From NCBI RefSeq assembly GCF_040939785.1, contig NZ_CP162553.1, forward strand, positions 3,286,001 through 3,350,000: a DNA stretch of 64,000 nucleotides, in the 5' to 3' direction. Each line of letters begins with the position of its first letter. The stretch's first letter is position 1. This document shows positions 17,545-26,248 of the stretch, piece by piece. The position numbers and the translations under genes are program-made. Origin of the DNA: Bradyrhizobium lupini (GTDB lineage: Bacteria > Pseudomonadota > Alphaproteobacteria > Rhizobiales > Xanthobacteraceae). The notes beneath the pieces are model-generated. The model saw only the letters and a program-made list of their open reading frames with translations. It was not told the origin of the DNA and ran no database searches.

Positions 17545-17693
17545 TTCCCTCTCTCCTTGTGGGAGAGGGTGGCTTGCCGCAAAGCGGCGAGACGGGTGAG
17601 GGGTTCTCTCCGCGAGACCTTACTTTTGAATACGCAGAAACAAACCCCTCATCCGGCGCTTCGCGCCACCTTCTCCCACAAGGGGAGAAGGGG
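17545..17693. repeat. Palindromic intergenic repeat, family C (copy 2)
   Basis: Inverted repeat with ends CCTCTCTCCTTGTGGGAGAG and CTTCTCCCACAAGGGGAGAA. The middle has GAGGGGTTCTCTCCGCGAGA and CCCCTCATCCGGCGCTTCGC words found in the other copies. It separates two convergent genes. Confidence 0.72.
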
Positions 17694-17707
17694 CATCGTG
17701 CTTGTGG

Positions 17708-18880
17708 CTACTTCATCGCGCATTTGTCGTGGAAGCGATCCTGGTCGTTCTCGACGATGGTCGCGACCGTCTTCAGCGAGAGCTGGCCTTCGCCGTCCTT
17801 GACCACGTCCTGGAGGTAGAAGTTCTGCACCGGGATGTGGTTCTTGCCGTACTTGAACGGGCCGCGCAGCGACTTGAAGTTGGCCTTCTCCATCTCGGCC
17901 TTCATCGCGTCCTTCTTGCTGGTGTCGCCCTTCACCGCGACCACGGCGCTGTTGATGAGCTGGGCCGCGTCGTAGGCTTGCGCGCCGTAATAGGTCGGAC
18001 GCAGCCCGGGGTACTTCTTGCGATAGTCGGCGACGAAGCGCTTGTTCTGCTCGTTGGGCAGATCATTCACCCATTCCTGCGCACCGGGCACCCCGAGCGC
18101 GTTCTCCTTTTGCAGCGGCAGCGACAGCTCGTCGACGGTGAAAGCCGTGTAGAGCGGCATCGTGCTCTTCAGCCCGGCCTGCGCATATTGGTTGAGGAAC
18201 TGCACGCCGGCTGCACCGGGATAGAACACGAAGATCGACTCGGCACCCGAGGCCCGCGCCTTGGAGAGCTCGGCGGAGAAGTCGAGCTGGCTCGGCCAGA
18301 CCGTGTATTCCTCGCCCTTGACCTCGCCCTTGAACGTGCTCTTCACGCCCGCCAGCATGTCCTTGCCGGCGGCGTAGTTCGGGCCGATCAGGAACACGCT
18401 CTTGACGCCCTTCTGGTTCATGTAGAGGCCCATGGCGGCCGGCGTCTGGTCGTTCTGCCAGGAGGTCGAGAACACGTAAGGCGAGCAGAGCTCGCCCGCG
18501 AGCTGCGACGGACCGGCATTGGCCGAGATCAGGAAGGTCTGCGAGTCCACCGCGGTCTTGAGCGAGGCCAGCAGCACGTTCGACCAGATGTAGCCGACGA
18601 TGAAGTCGACCTTGTCGGACTGCACCAGCTTCTCGGTCTTCTGCTTGCCGACGTCGGGCTTCTGCCCGTCGTCCTCGTAAATCACCTCGACCGGCTTGCC
18701 GTCCATTTTGCGGCCGATGTGATCCAGCGCGAGCTCGAACGAGTTGCGCATGTCGTTGCCGATCACGGCGGTGGGGCCGCTGAAGGTCGAAACGAAGCCG
18801 ATCTTGATGGTGTCGCCGGCGGATGCCGGGCCTGCCAGCACCAGCGCCGCTGCGCCCGCCAGCCAGAATGCCGTCCTCAT
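17708..18880 (-). CDS. HAAT ABC transporter periplasmic binding protein, unattached
   Basis: A 390-residue type I binding protein beginning MRTAFWLAGAAALVLAG with cleavage after PASA. ATG 18880 is chosen because GGAGGGGAG lies 7 bases upstream; a GTG six bases earlier is less likely. It is related to binding proteins for amides, amino acids or aromatic acids, and ends with two cysteines' worth of family pattern (one Cys near residue 133, another in the terminal DKCAMK). No permease adjoins it. It could supply the livHMGF operon at 3.0-6.4 kb. Confidence 0.82.
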   Translation of the reverse strand: MRTAFWLAGAAALVLAGPASAGDTIKIGFVSTFSGPTAVIGNDMRNSFELALDHIGRKMDGKPVEVIYEDDGQKPDVGKQKTEKLVQSDKVDFIVGYIWSNVLLASLKTAVDSQTFLISANAGPSQLAGELCSPYVFSTSWQNDQTPAAMGLYMNQKGVKSVFLIGPNYAAGKDMLAGVKSTFKGEVKGEEYTVWPSQLDFSAELSKARASGAESIFVFYPGAAGVQFLNQYAQAGLKSTMPLYTAFTVDELSLPLQKENALGVPGAQEWVNDLPNEQNKRFVADYRKKYPGLRPTYYGAQAYDAAQLINSAVVAVKGDTSKKDAMKAEMEKANFKSLRGPFKYGKNHIPVQNFYLQDVVKDGEGQLSLKTVATIVENDQDRFHDKCAMK

Positions 18881-19176
18881 AACCACTCCCCTCCATATTA
18901 TTATGCCCGGAAGCAGGGTGATTGCCGCCCCGGGGTCATCTCTATTGAACGCAAAATCTGTCGCGCCGCCAATGGTTCAGCGCCCGCCCTGCACCATATT
19001 TCGCCCCGAACGGCGATAGCAAGAAATATAATTCTACTTACTTCGGCTAAGGCTGCGGCGCTTTCTCGCGGGCGCGATACACCCGGCCTATGCCTCGATT
19101 GACGACGGCTATTGGACCGCGGCGCCTGATCAGCGTTTAGATGAGGATAGAGCCGCGAGATTCGGAAGGGCGCATC

Positions 19177-20439
19177 ATGACCACGACACCGCACCGCGTC
19201 GTCATCGTCGGAGCCGGTTTCGGCGGGCTGGAGGCGACCCACCGGCTCGCCGGCAGCCCGGTCGAGATCACGCTGATCGACCGCCGCAACCATCATTTGT
19301 TCCAGCCGCTGCTCTATCAGGTCGCCACCGCCTCGCTCGCCACCAGCGAGATCGCCTGGCCGGTCCGGCACCTGATGCGCGACCGGCGCGATGTTACGAC
19401 GCTGTTTGCGACGGTCAGCGGCGTCGATGCCGACAGGCGCTGCGTGCTGATCGACGACGGCAGCGAGGTGCCTTACGACACGTTGGTGCTCGCCACCGGC
19501 GCGCGTCACGCCTATTTCGGCCACGACGAATGGGAGCAATGGGCGCCGGGTCTTAAAACACTGGAGGACGCGACCACGCTGCGCCGTCATATCCTGGTGG
19601 CGTTCGAGCGCGCCGAGCGTGAGACCGATCCGGCCAAACGCGCGGCACGATTGACTTTCGTCATCGTCGGCGCCGGCCCCACCGGCGTCGAACTCGCCGG
19701 CACCATCGCCGAGATGGCGCACCACACCTTGCCAGCCGACTTCCGCAACATCGACACCAACAAGGCGCGCGTGGTGCTGATCGAGGCGGGTCCGCGGGTG
19801 CTGGCAGGCTTTCCAGATGATCTCTCGGCCTATGCCCAGGCCTCGCTGGAGAAGATCGGCGTCGAGGTCGTGCTCGGCCAAGCCGTCACTGAGATCAACC
19901 GCGAGGGCGTGGTGTTCGGCGGCAAGCTGCTCGAAGCCAAGACACGAATCTGGGCCGCCGGCGTGCGCGCCTCGCCCGCGGCGGAATGGCTGGGCGCACC
20001 GGCCGATCGCGCCGGGCGCGTCCAAGTGGAGGCCGATCTTACGATCCCCGGTCATCCCGAGATCTTTGCAATTGGCGACACCGTTTTGATCAACGCCTGG
20101 GACGGCAAGCCTGTGCCCGGCATCGCGCCGGCCGCCAAGCAGCAGGGCCGTCACGTGGCCGAGACCATCAAGGCCCGGCTGCGCCAGGAGCCGACAGGCC
20201 CGTTCCGCTACAAGCACTCCGGCAGCCTCGCGCAGATCGGCAAGCGGCTCGCGGTGATCGACTTCGGCCGCATCAAGCTGCGCGGCACCATCGCGTGGTG
20301 GATCTGGGGCATCGCCCATATCTACTTCCTGATCGGCTTGCGCCACCGCCTCAGCGTCGCCCTGAGCTGGCTCTGGATCTACGCCCGCGACCAGCGCGCC
20401 GCGCGGCTGATCACGCAGGGATCGAGCAAGGTGGTGTAG
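19177..20439 (+). CDS. ndh: Type II NADH dehydrogenase (NDH-2), NAD(P)/FAD oxidoreductase
   Basis: A 420-residue flavoprotein with the FAD motif GAGFGGLEA at the N-terminus, the quinone-site-like HHLFQPLLYQVATA segment, a second Rossmann motif VGAGPTGVELAG and the FAD-binding FAIGDT. The C-terminus has hydrophobic/amphipathic stretches (WWIWGIAHIYFLIGL) typical of membrane anchoring. It passes electrons from NADH to quinone without pumping protons. ATG 19177 follows GGAAGGG; the earlier ATG at 19141 has no ribosome site. Confidence 0.85.
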   Translation: MTTTPHRVVIVGAGFGGLEATHRLAGSPVEITLIDRRNHHLFQPLLYQVATASLATSEIAWPVRHLMRDRRDVTTLFATVSGVDADRRCVLIDDGSEVPYDTLVLATGARHAYFGHDEWEQWAPGLKTLEDATTLRRHILVAFERAERETDPAKRAARLTFVIVGAGPTGVELAGTIAEMAHHTLPADFRNIDTNKARVVLIEAGPRVLAGFPDDLSAYAQASLEKIGVEVVLGQAVTEINREGVVFGGKLLEAKTRIWAAGVRASPAAEWLGAPADRAGRVQVEADLTIPGHPEIFAIGDTVLINAWDGKPVPGIAPAAKQQGRHVAETIKARLRQEPTGPFRYKHSGSLAQIGKRLAVIDFGRIKLRGTIAWWIWGIAHIYFLIGLRHRLSVALSWLWIYARDQRAARLITQGSSKVV

Positions 20440-20443
20440 GGCT

Positions 20444-20582
20444 TCTTCTCCCTCTCCCCGTTCTTACGTGGAGAGGGTTGGGGTGAGGGGCCTCTCCGCG
20501 AACGAGATATTGGTGAGACCTGTACCCCCTCACCCGGATCGCAAGAGCGATCCGACCTCTCCCCGCGAGCGGGGAGAGGTTA
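20444..20582. repeat. Palindromic intergenic repeat, family C (copy 3)
   Basis: Ends TCTCCCTCTCCCCGTTCTTA and CCTCTCCCCGCGAGCGGGGA with inner GATCGCAAGAGCGATC hairpin and the GTGAGGGGCCTCTCCGCGAA word. It lies between convergent genes. Confidence 0.7.
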
Positions 20583-20603
20583 AGTGAGGCGCGATCGCCG
20601 CCC

Positions 20604-21815
20604 CTACTTCACCAGCTCGCACCCACCTTCCGTGAGCGGTCGAAACGCCTGCTCCGCAGAGATCGTCGAGACCAGCTTGTAATAGTCGTAGGGATATTTC
20701 GACTCCTCCGGCTTCTTCACCTCGAACAGATACATCGGATGCACGACGCGGCCGTCCTGGCGGATCGTGGTGTCGCCGAACAGCTTGTCCTTGCCCTTGA
20801 ACTTTTTCATCTCGGGCACGGCGTCCTTGGCATTGTCGCTGCCCGTGACGGCAACCGCGTTGAGATAAGCGAGCGTGGAGGCATAGACCCCGGCCTGGTT
20901 GCCGCTCGGCATCTTGCCGTTCATGCCGGGCCGCGCCGCGAAGCGCTTGGCGAAGGCGCGGGTGTCGTCGTTCATGTCCCAGTAGAAGGCCTCCATGAGC
21001 TGGAGCCCTTGCGCGACCTTGATGCCCATGCCGTGGACGTCGTTGATGAAGAGCAGGAAGGCGACGAGCTTTTGTCCGCCCTGCTGTATCCCGAACTCGG
21101 CCGCCTGCTTCACCGCGTTGATGGTGTCGCCGCCGGCATTGGCGAGCCCGATCACTTGGGCCTTCGAGCCCTGCGCCTGCAACAGGAAGGACGCGAAGTC
21201 GGACGTGCCGAGCGGATGCTTGGAGGAGCCCAACACCTTGCCGCCATGCGCCTCGATGTATTTCTGGGCTTCCGCCTCGATGCCCTTGCCGAGTGCGTAG
21301 TCAACCGTGAGGAAATACCAGTCCTTGCCGCCGCGCGACATCATCGCGGCCGCCGTGGTGTTGCCGGTCGCCCAGGCGTCGTTGACCCATTGGATGGTGT
21401 TGGGCGAGCAGGCCTTGCCGGTGAGATCGGAGCTCGCGGTGGACGACGCGAGGAACGTCATGCGGCTATCGCGCAGCAGCGTGTTGATGGAGAGGCCAAC
21501 GGCCGAGTTCGGCACGTCGACGATGGCGTCGACGCCCTCGACATCGAGCCATTTGCGCGCGATTGCATTGCCGACGTCGGCCTTGTTCTGGTGATCGGCA
21601 TAGACGATCTCGACCTTGATGCCCTTGCCGCCGCCGTTGAAATCCTCAGCGGCCATGCGCGCGGCCTCGACCGAGCCCATGCCGTTGGTGTCCTGGAAAA
21701 TGCCGGAGATGTCGTTGAGCACGCCGACGCGCACGACATTGTCCGAGATCTCGGCATTTGCCGCGCCGCCAATCAGGCTCGCGGCCAGCGCAAGCGTCCA
21801 CTTCAAGTTCTTCAT
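20604..21815 (-). CDS. HAAT ABC transporter periplasmic binding protein downstream of the P450
   Basis: A 403-residue type I binding protein with a Sec signal peptide cleaved after AANA. ATG 21815 is preceded by GGGAGGGAAC. It starts 44 bases after the P450 stop on the same strand, so both genes are probably one transcript. That suggests it binds an aromatic acid used by the P450, for example a methoxybenzoate. No permease genes adjoin it. Confidence 0.82.
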   Translation of the reverse strand: MKNLKWTLALAASLIGGAANAEISDNVVRVGVLNDISGIFQDTNGMGSVEAARMAAEDFNGGGKGIKVEIVYADHQNKADVGNAIARKWLDVEGVDAIVDVPNSAVGLSINTLLRDSRMTFLASSTASSDLTGKACSPNTIQWVNDAWATGNTTAAAMMSRGGKDWYFLTVDYALGKGIEAEAQKYIEAHGGKVLGSSKHPLGTSDFASFLLQAQGSKAQVIGLANAGGDTINAVKQAAEFGIQQGGQKLVAFLLFINDVHGMGIKVAQGLQLMEAFYWDMNDDTRAFAKRFAARPGMNGKMPSGNQAGVYASTLAYLNAVAVTGSDNAKDAVPEMKKFKGKDKLFGDTTIRQDGRVVHPMYLFEVKKPEESKYPYDYYKLVSTISAEQAFRPLTEGGCELVK

Positions 21816-21859
21816 TGTTCCCTCCCCTGTCGTATTTGTTGTTTGCGATGACGACAGCC

Positions 21860-23080
21860 TCAGGCTGGCGTGATGCTCACAGGCAGGCTGTCGAGCCCGC
21901 GCAGCGTGTTGTTGAAGCGGCGCTGCGGCTCGCCCATGATCTCGATCTTTGCGATCCGGCGGGCCAGCGCCGCGAGCATTGTCTCGCCTTCGAGCCGCGC
22001 GACCAGCTGGCCGACGCACATGTGAATACCTGAGCCATAGCCAACATGGCCGGACGTGCGGCGGGTGATGTCGTAGCTGTCGGGCTTGTCCCAGCGCCGC
22101 GGATCGCGATTGGCAGCCGCCAGGAACATCAACACCTTCTCGCCCTCACCGATGGTCGCGCCTGACAGTTCGACTTCGCGCGTGGTCGTGCGGAAGAAGG
22201 TCTGCACCGGGCTTTCAAAACGAACGGCCTCCTCGAAAGCGTTGCGCGCCAGCGTAAAATCGTTGCGCAGGCGCTGCCACTGCTCAGGGAAGCGCGCGAG
22301 ACAGTAGACCGCTGCACCGATGCCGTTGACGGTGGTGTCGAGGCCCGCTGACAGAAGCGAACGCACCAACAGCGGCGCTTCGGTCGCGGTGATGGCACCC
22401 TCGCCGACATGGGCGTGGATGCAGGCGCCGATGCCGCCGGGCGTGAGGCTGTCCCGCTGGCACTGCTCGGTGACGTAGGCCTGGTGAGGCGCCGAGCGCG
22501 CGATCGCCTCGTTGCGCAACTGGTTCGGCGGGCCGAAGGCGTTGAACACCAGGCTCGCATAGGGAATGAGATTCTCGCGTCCCTCAGGCTTAAGCCCGAG
22601 CGCATCTGGGAAGATCGACAGCGGATAGGCCTCGGCAAGGTCCGTGATGGCATCGAAGTTGCGTTTCTCCAGCAGCGCGTCCACACGCTCTTCCGCTGCC
22701 GCGGCAAAGCGGTCGCGCAGCCCCTTCATCACCGTCGGCGACAGCACCTTTGAGAGCACGGCGCGGGTGCGGGTGTGCTCGGGAGGATCGGCCTCAAGGA
22801 TCAGGCTGGGCGGCCGCCACGGCGTCTCCTTCGCGAAATCGGCGAGGCCGACGCCGCGGCTGGAGCAGAACGTTGCGGGATCGTTCAGCACGGCATGAAC
22901 TTCGGCATAGCGCGCCACGCCATAGACGTTCCACTTGTCGAGATAGACGACAGGTCCCGCCTCCCGCAGCAGCTCATGCGTGGGATAGGGATCGGCGAAA
23001 AAATCCATCGCGAACGGATCGACGTCGAGATGCGGGACGGCCGACGAACCGTTAATTTCCTGGGAGCTGGAAGTGCTCAT
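21860..23080 (-). CDS. Cytochrome P450, CYP199A-like (para-substituted benzoate monooxygenase)
   Basis: A 406-residue soluble class I P450. Visible: I-helix SAGLDTT, ExxR in EEAVRFESP, and heme loop GYGSGIHMCVGQ with the cysteine ligand. The whole chain, including YLDKWNVYGVARYAEV, FCSSRGVGL and SAPHQAYVTEQCQR, closely matches the CYP199A2/A4 enzymes of Rhodopseudomonas palustris, which O-demethylate 4-methoxybenzoate and related acids. Those enzymes need a [2Fe-2S] ferredoxin and reductase; no ferredoxin gene is adjacent. The heme loop has Tyr where many P450s have Phe. Confidence 0.86.
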   Translation of the reverse strand: MSTSSSQEINGSSAVPHLDVDPFAMDFFADPYPTHELLREAGPVVYLDKWNVYGVARYAEVHAVLNDPATFCSSRGVGLADFAKETPWRPPSLILEADPPEHTRTRAVLSKVLSPTVMKGLRDRFAAAAEERVDALLEKRNFDAITDLAEAYPLSIFPDALGLKPEGRENLIPYASLVFNAFGPPNQLRNEAIARSAPHQAYVTEQCQRDSLTPGGIGACIHAHVGEGAITATEAPLLVRSLLSAGLDTTVNGIGAAVYCLARFPEQWQRLRNDFTLARNAFEEAVRFESPVQTFFRTTTREVELSGATIGEGEKVLMFLAAANRDPRRWDKPDSYDITRRTSGHVGYGSGIHMCVGQLVARLEGETMLAALARRIAKIEIMGEPQRRFNNTLRGLDSLPVSITPA

Positions 23081-23163
23081 GGAAGTCCTCCCTCATTTTG
23101 ATCTTGTGAAAGGGCCGCGCTTACCTTTAGGTCTCCAGACACGCCGCGAGACAGAATCCCAAC

Positions 23164-23670
23164 ATGCCGCCGCCTTCGACCAGAGCCCGCCAGAAACCTG
23201 CGCCCGCCGAGACGGGACCGACGCTCGATCTCGACCGCTACGTCCCCGCGTTCATCACCTTCATCGCCAACAAGCTCTCGAACAGCGCCACCGCGTTCTA
23301 TCAGCGAGAGTTCGGCGTCAACGTCACGGAATGGCGGATCATGTCGCTGCTCGCGATCGAGCCCGGCATTCCCGCCTCGCGCATCTGCCACGTCATCGGT
23401 TTCGACAAGGGCCCGGTGAGTCGGACGCTGGCCGGCCTGGAAAAGCGGGGGTTGATCTCGATCCGTACCGATCCCAATGACGGGCGCACCCATTCGATCT
23501 CGCTGACGGCGAAGGGCCGCGCCATCCATGACAAGGTGATCGTCGCTGCATTCGAGCGCGAACGGCGCCTGTTGTCCTGCCTGGACAAGGACGAGCGCGA
23601 GGTGCTGATCGACCTGTTGCGCCGCCTGCATGAAAATCTCGGCGCGGTGACCGGCAGCACCGAGACCTGA
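23164..23670 (+). CDS. MarR-family transcriptional regulator
   Basis: A 168-residue winged-helix protein with the MarR pattern NVTEWRIMSLLAIEPGIPAS.. and the wing DPNDGRTHSISLTAKG. It is divergent from the P450 operon and convergent with the feruloyl-CoA-synthase-like gene. MarR proteins in such settings commonly respond to aromatic acids or their CoA esters; that it controls the P450 and its binding protein is inference. Confidence 0.83.
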   Translation: MPPPSTRARQKPAPAETGPTLDLDRYVPAFITFIANKLSNSATAFYQREFGVNVTEWRIMSLLAIEPGIPASRICHVIGFDKGPVSRTLAGLEKRGLISIRTDPNDGRTHSISLTAKGRAIHDKVIVAAFERERRLLSCLDKDEREVLIDLLRRLHENLGAVTGSTET

Positions 23671-24029
23671 CGGGCCACACAGCGGGCGCTGAGCCCTGTC
23701 ATTTCCAGGCATGCGCCAACATTCGCCGGCGGCACCCTCTCTGCCGAGCATAGCTTCCTCCGATCCGACGCGGCGGTTCCTCCCGCCGTCATCCGTGTCT
23801 GGAACGGTTCGCATAAATTAGTTGCTTGGGCAACAAAAGAATCGTGCAACATAATGCGGCAGGGCGGCTGGCGTAGTTGGGTTTGCCGAGCTCTCTTGTC
23901 CCGGACGCGCTGCAGCGTGAAACGCTGCTGCGCAGAGCCGGGATCCATAGATGCCAATCACGAAGAATGGCCCCGGCTCTGCAGCGCATCACTGCGTGCT
24001 GCGCTGCGTCCGGGGCACAGGCCCAAGCG
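23671..24029. repeat. Intergenic region with a long imperfect inverted repeat
   Basis: No gene seen. Bases 23898-24016 form an imperfect palindrome: TCCCGGACGCGCTGCAGCGT at the left and GTGCTGCGCTGCGTCCGGGG at the right, with CAGAGCCGGGATCCATAG inside. It is likely a degenerate relative of the family F element at 52170. The left part (23671-23890) shows nothing recognisable. Confidence 0.5.
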
Positions 24030-25880
24030 CTACACCCCGATCCACTCGCCCGGCGCATCGTCATCCAACCGCGCCACAGCATCGGCACGGCGCGTCAGCA
24101 CCGCGCGCTGGTTGATGTAGCCCTTGTCGGTGATCTCGCCGCCGTCGACCGACGGCGGCTCGGCGAGCAGCAGGGCACGCGTGGCATGGCCGGAGGAGTT
24201 GGCGCCGTGTTGCTTCAGTTTCGCCAGCCCCCGCGCGATCGCGGCTCTGATCTTCTCATGCGCGAGCACGTCGTTCACGCCTGCGGTCTCGGGCAGGCCG
24301 GCATGCGCGCGGCACGCAGCGATGTTCGGAAACACCAGGAAGCGCACCTCGTCGCCGCCATGGCCGGTGACGACGATGTCCTGCGCGAGCGGCGCCAGCG
24401 CGGCGATGCCGGCGAGGCGCAGTGTGCCGACACTGACCCAGGTGCCGGAATTGAGCTTGAAATCCTCCGCGACGCGGCCGTCAAAGAATAGGCCGCGTTC
24501 GGGCCGGTTCGCATCGGCGAACTTCACGGCGTCACCGATGAGATAAAAGCCCTCGTCGTCAAAAGCCTGCCTGGTCAGCTCCGGCGCCTTCCAATAGCCC
24601 GGCGTGACGTTGGGGCCGCGCACGCGCACCTCCAGCTTGTCGCCGGAGGTAACGAGCTTCAGTTCGGTGCCGGGAATGGGCACGCCGATATTGCCCGAGC
24701 GCTCCGCGAGGAAATGGCAGTCGGTGGCCAGCGGCGACGTCTCGGTCGAGCCCCAGGCCGAGACCATCGGCATCGCGCGGCCACCAGTCTTGACGGAGAG
24801 TTCTTCCAGCGCATCCCAGAGATTCTGCGGCAGCGCCGCACCGGCGTAGAACGCGAATTTCACCTCGCTGAAGAAGCGGCGACACAGCTCCTCGTCGCCG
24901 CGCAGCGCCGCGATCAACATGTCGAAGCCGCGCGGCACGTTGAAATAGACCGTCGGCATCACGCTTCTGAGATTGGCGAGCGACATCGCAAACAGACCGG
25001 GCGCCGGCTTGCCGCCGTCGATATAGAGCGAGCCGCCATTGCGCAGCACGAGATTGAAATTGTGGTTCGCGCCAAACGTGTGGCTCCAGGGCAGCCAGTC
25101 GAGAATGACCAGATCGTCGCGCGCCTGTTCGAGAAAAGTCCAGGTCTGCGCCTTGGCCTGCTGGCTGGACGTCAGCATGCGCTGGATGTTGATCACGGCT
25201 TTCGGCGTGCCGGTCGAGCCCGAAGTGAACAGGAGTTTTGCGATCGTATCGGGCGTCACCGCGGCGAAGGCCTTTGCGACGTCGGGGCTCTCGGGCGTTG
25301 CCGCGATAGTGCGAAAGGCCAGCGCATCGGCATCGTCGGCATTGCCGCTGATAATCTGCGCGCTATGCAGCGGCTTGATCGCGGCCAGCGCCGCCGCAAA
25401 CGGCCTCGTCGCGGAGACATAGATCGCGGCGGGCTCAAGCAACGCGATCATGCTCTTGAGCTTGTCGAAGTCCTTTGACATCAGGGAATAGGCCGGCGAG
25501 ATCGCCGCCGAGGGCACGCCGACATGCTGCGCCGCCAGTGCCAGCAGCGCATGATCGATGCTGTTCTCGGAGAGGATCGCGAGCGGGCGCTCCGCGCCGA
25601 GACCGTGCGCCAGAATCCAGGACGCCGCCGCGCGCACCTGGCGCAGCGCCTGCGCATAGGTAACGGTGCTCCATGGCGCTTCGGCACTGCTGCGCTCGGC
25701 GAGGAAAATCGCGTCGGGCCTCTGCCGCGCCCATTGCTCCAGCCAGTCGCCGACGCAGCGCGCGCCATCGCGCAGAGGCTCGGGCGAGCGCAGCACGATG
25801 CTGCCGTCGGCGCGATGCTCGGCAACGGTTCTGGGTGTCGCAAACAGGCTCGAAGCATCACCGCGTGGGGCGGCTGTCAT
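24030..25880 (-). CDS. Feruloyl-CoA synthase-like acyl-CoA ligase
   Basis: A 616-residue AMP-forming ligase. The ATP-binding loop is LLFTSGSTGTPKAV, with later motifs WGSTETSP and the FKLNSGTWVSVGTLR segment that is typical of the feruloyl-CoA synthase subgroup, where the usual C-terminal hinge is altered. It would activate ferulate or related hydroxycinnamates to CoA thioesters in the cytoplasm. ATG 25880 follows GGAGGAAACC. No enoyl-CoA hydratase/aldolase gene is in the window, so the pathway is incomplete here. Confidence 0.8.
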   Translation of the reverse strand: MTAAPRGDASSLFATPRTVAEHRADGSIVLRSPEPLRDGARCVGDWLEQWARQRPDAIFLAERSSAEAPWSTVTYAQALRQVRAAASWILAHGLGAERPLAILSENSIDHALLALAAQHVGVPSAAISPAYSLMSKDFDKLKSMIALLEPAAIYVSATRPFAAALAAIKPLHSAQIISGNADDADALAFRTIAATPESPDVAKAFAAVTPDTIAKLLFTSGSTGTPKAVINIQRMLTSSQQAKAQTWTFLEQARDDLVILDWLPWSHTFGANHNFNLVLRNGGSLYIDGGKPAPGLFAMSLANLRSVMPTVYFNVPRGFDMLIAALRGDEELCRRFFSEVKFAFYAGAALPQNLWDALEELSVKTGGRAMPMVSAWGSTETSPLATDCHFLAERSGNIGVPIPGTELKLVTSGDKLEVRVRGPNVTPGYWKAPELTRQAFDDEGFYLIGDAVKFADANRPERGLFFDGRVAEDFKLNSGTWVSVGTLRLAGIAALAPLAQDIVVTGHGGDEVRFLVFPNIAACRAHAGLPETAGVNDVLAHEKIRAAIARGLAKLKQHGANSSGHATRALLLAEPPSVDGGEITDKGYINQRAVLTRRADAVARLDDDAPGEWIGV

Positions 25881-26070
25881 GGTTTCCTCCTCGCCCGGAA
25901 GCCGGGACCGGTCGCAGCCTCGTCGCGGACCGCGTTGGCCAGCATGTTGGCCACGACAATTGTTGGGGCGCAAGCTGGGGCCAGGTGGGACGGCCCGCCG
26001 CCGTTCAAAGGGCTGGTCGCCGCGCATCCGCGGCATGGATTGCTGGCTGCACCTGATCTAGCTGCCTATT

Positions 26071-26082
26071 ATTTGCGCAAAT
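26071..26082. promoter_or_regulatory. Perfect 12-bp palindrome in the divergent ligase/allophanate hydrolase gap
   Basis: ATTTGCGCAAAT is a perfect inverted repeat about 190 bases before the ligase start and 167 before the allophanate hydrolase start. It could be an operator for one of the divergent genes. No regulator is assigned. Confidence 0.35.
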
Positions 26083-26180
26083 GCTCGTAACAGGGCGCTG
26101 ACACGAAGGTCCGCCGGAGCTCGAAATATCCCACAAGCCACTGATCTCTCGGTAATATCCGCAGCACTTGTCCTGCCCGG

Positions 26181-26194
26181 ATTCTGTACACAAT
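26181..26194. promoter_or_regulatory. GntR-operator-like site upstream of allophanate hydrolase
   Basis: ATTCTGTACACAAT is an inverted repeat (6 of 7 pairs) with a GTAC centre, like FCD-type GntR operators (consensus near TTGTNTACAA). It is 55 bases before the chosen start of the gene at 26249. A similar site is at 36738-36750 in front of the transporter operon; CATTGNNTACANA is common to the two (the former read on the minus strand). Confidence 0.45.
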
Positions 26195-26248
26195 GGCACA
26201 TCGCTTGCTTCGATCGGGGTGAAGAGACGTAGCCGGAGATTTGTCGCC

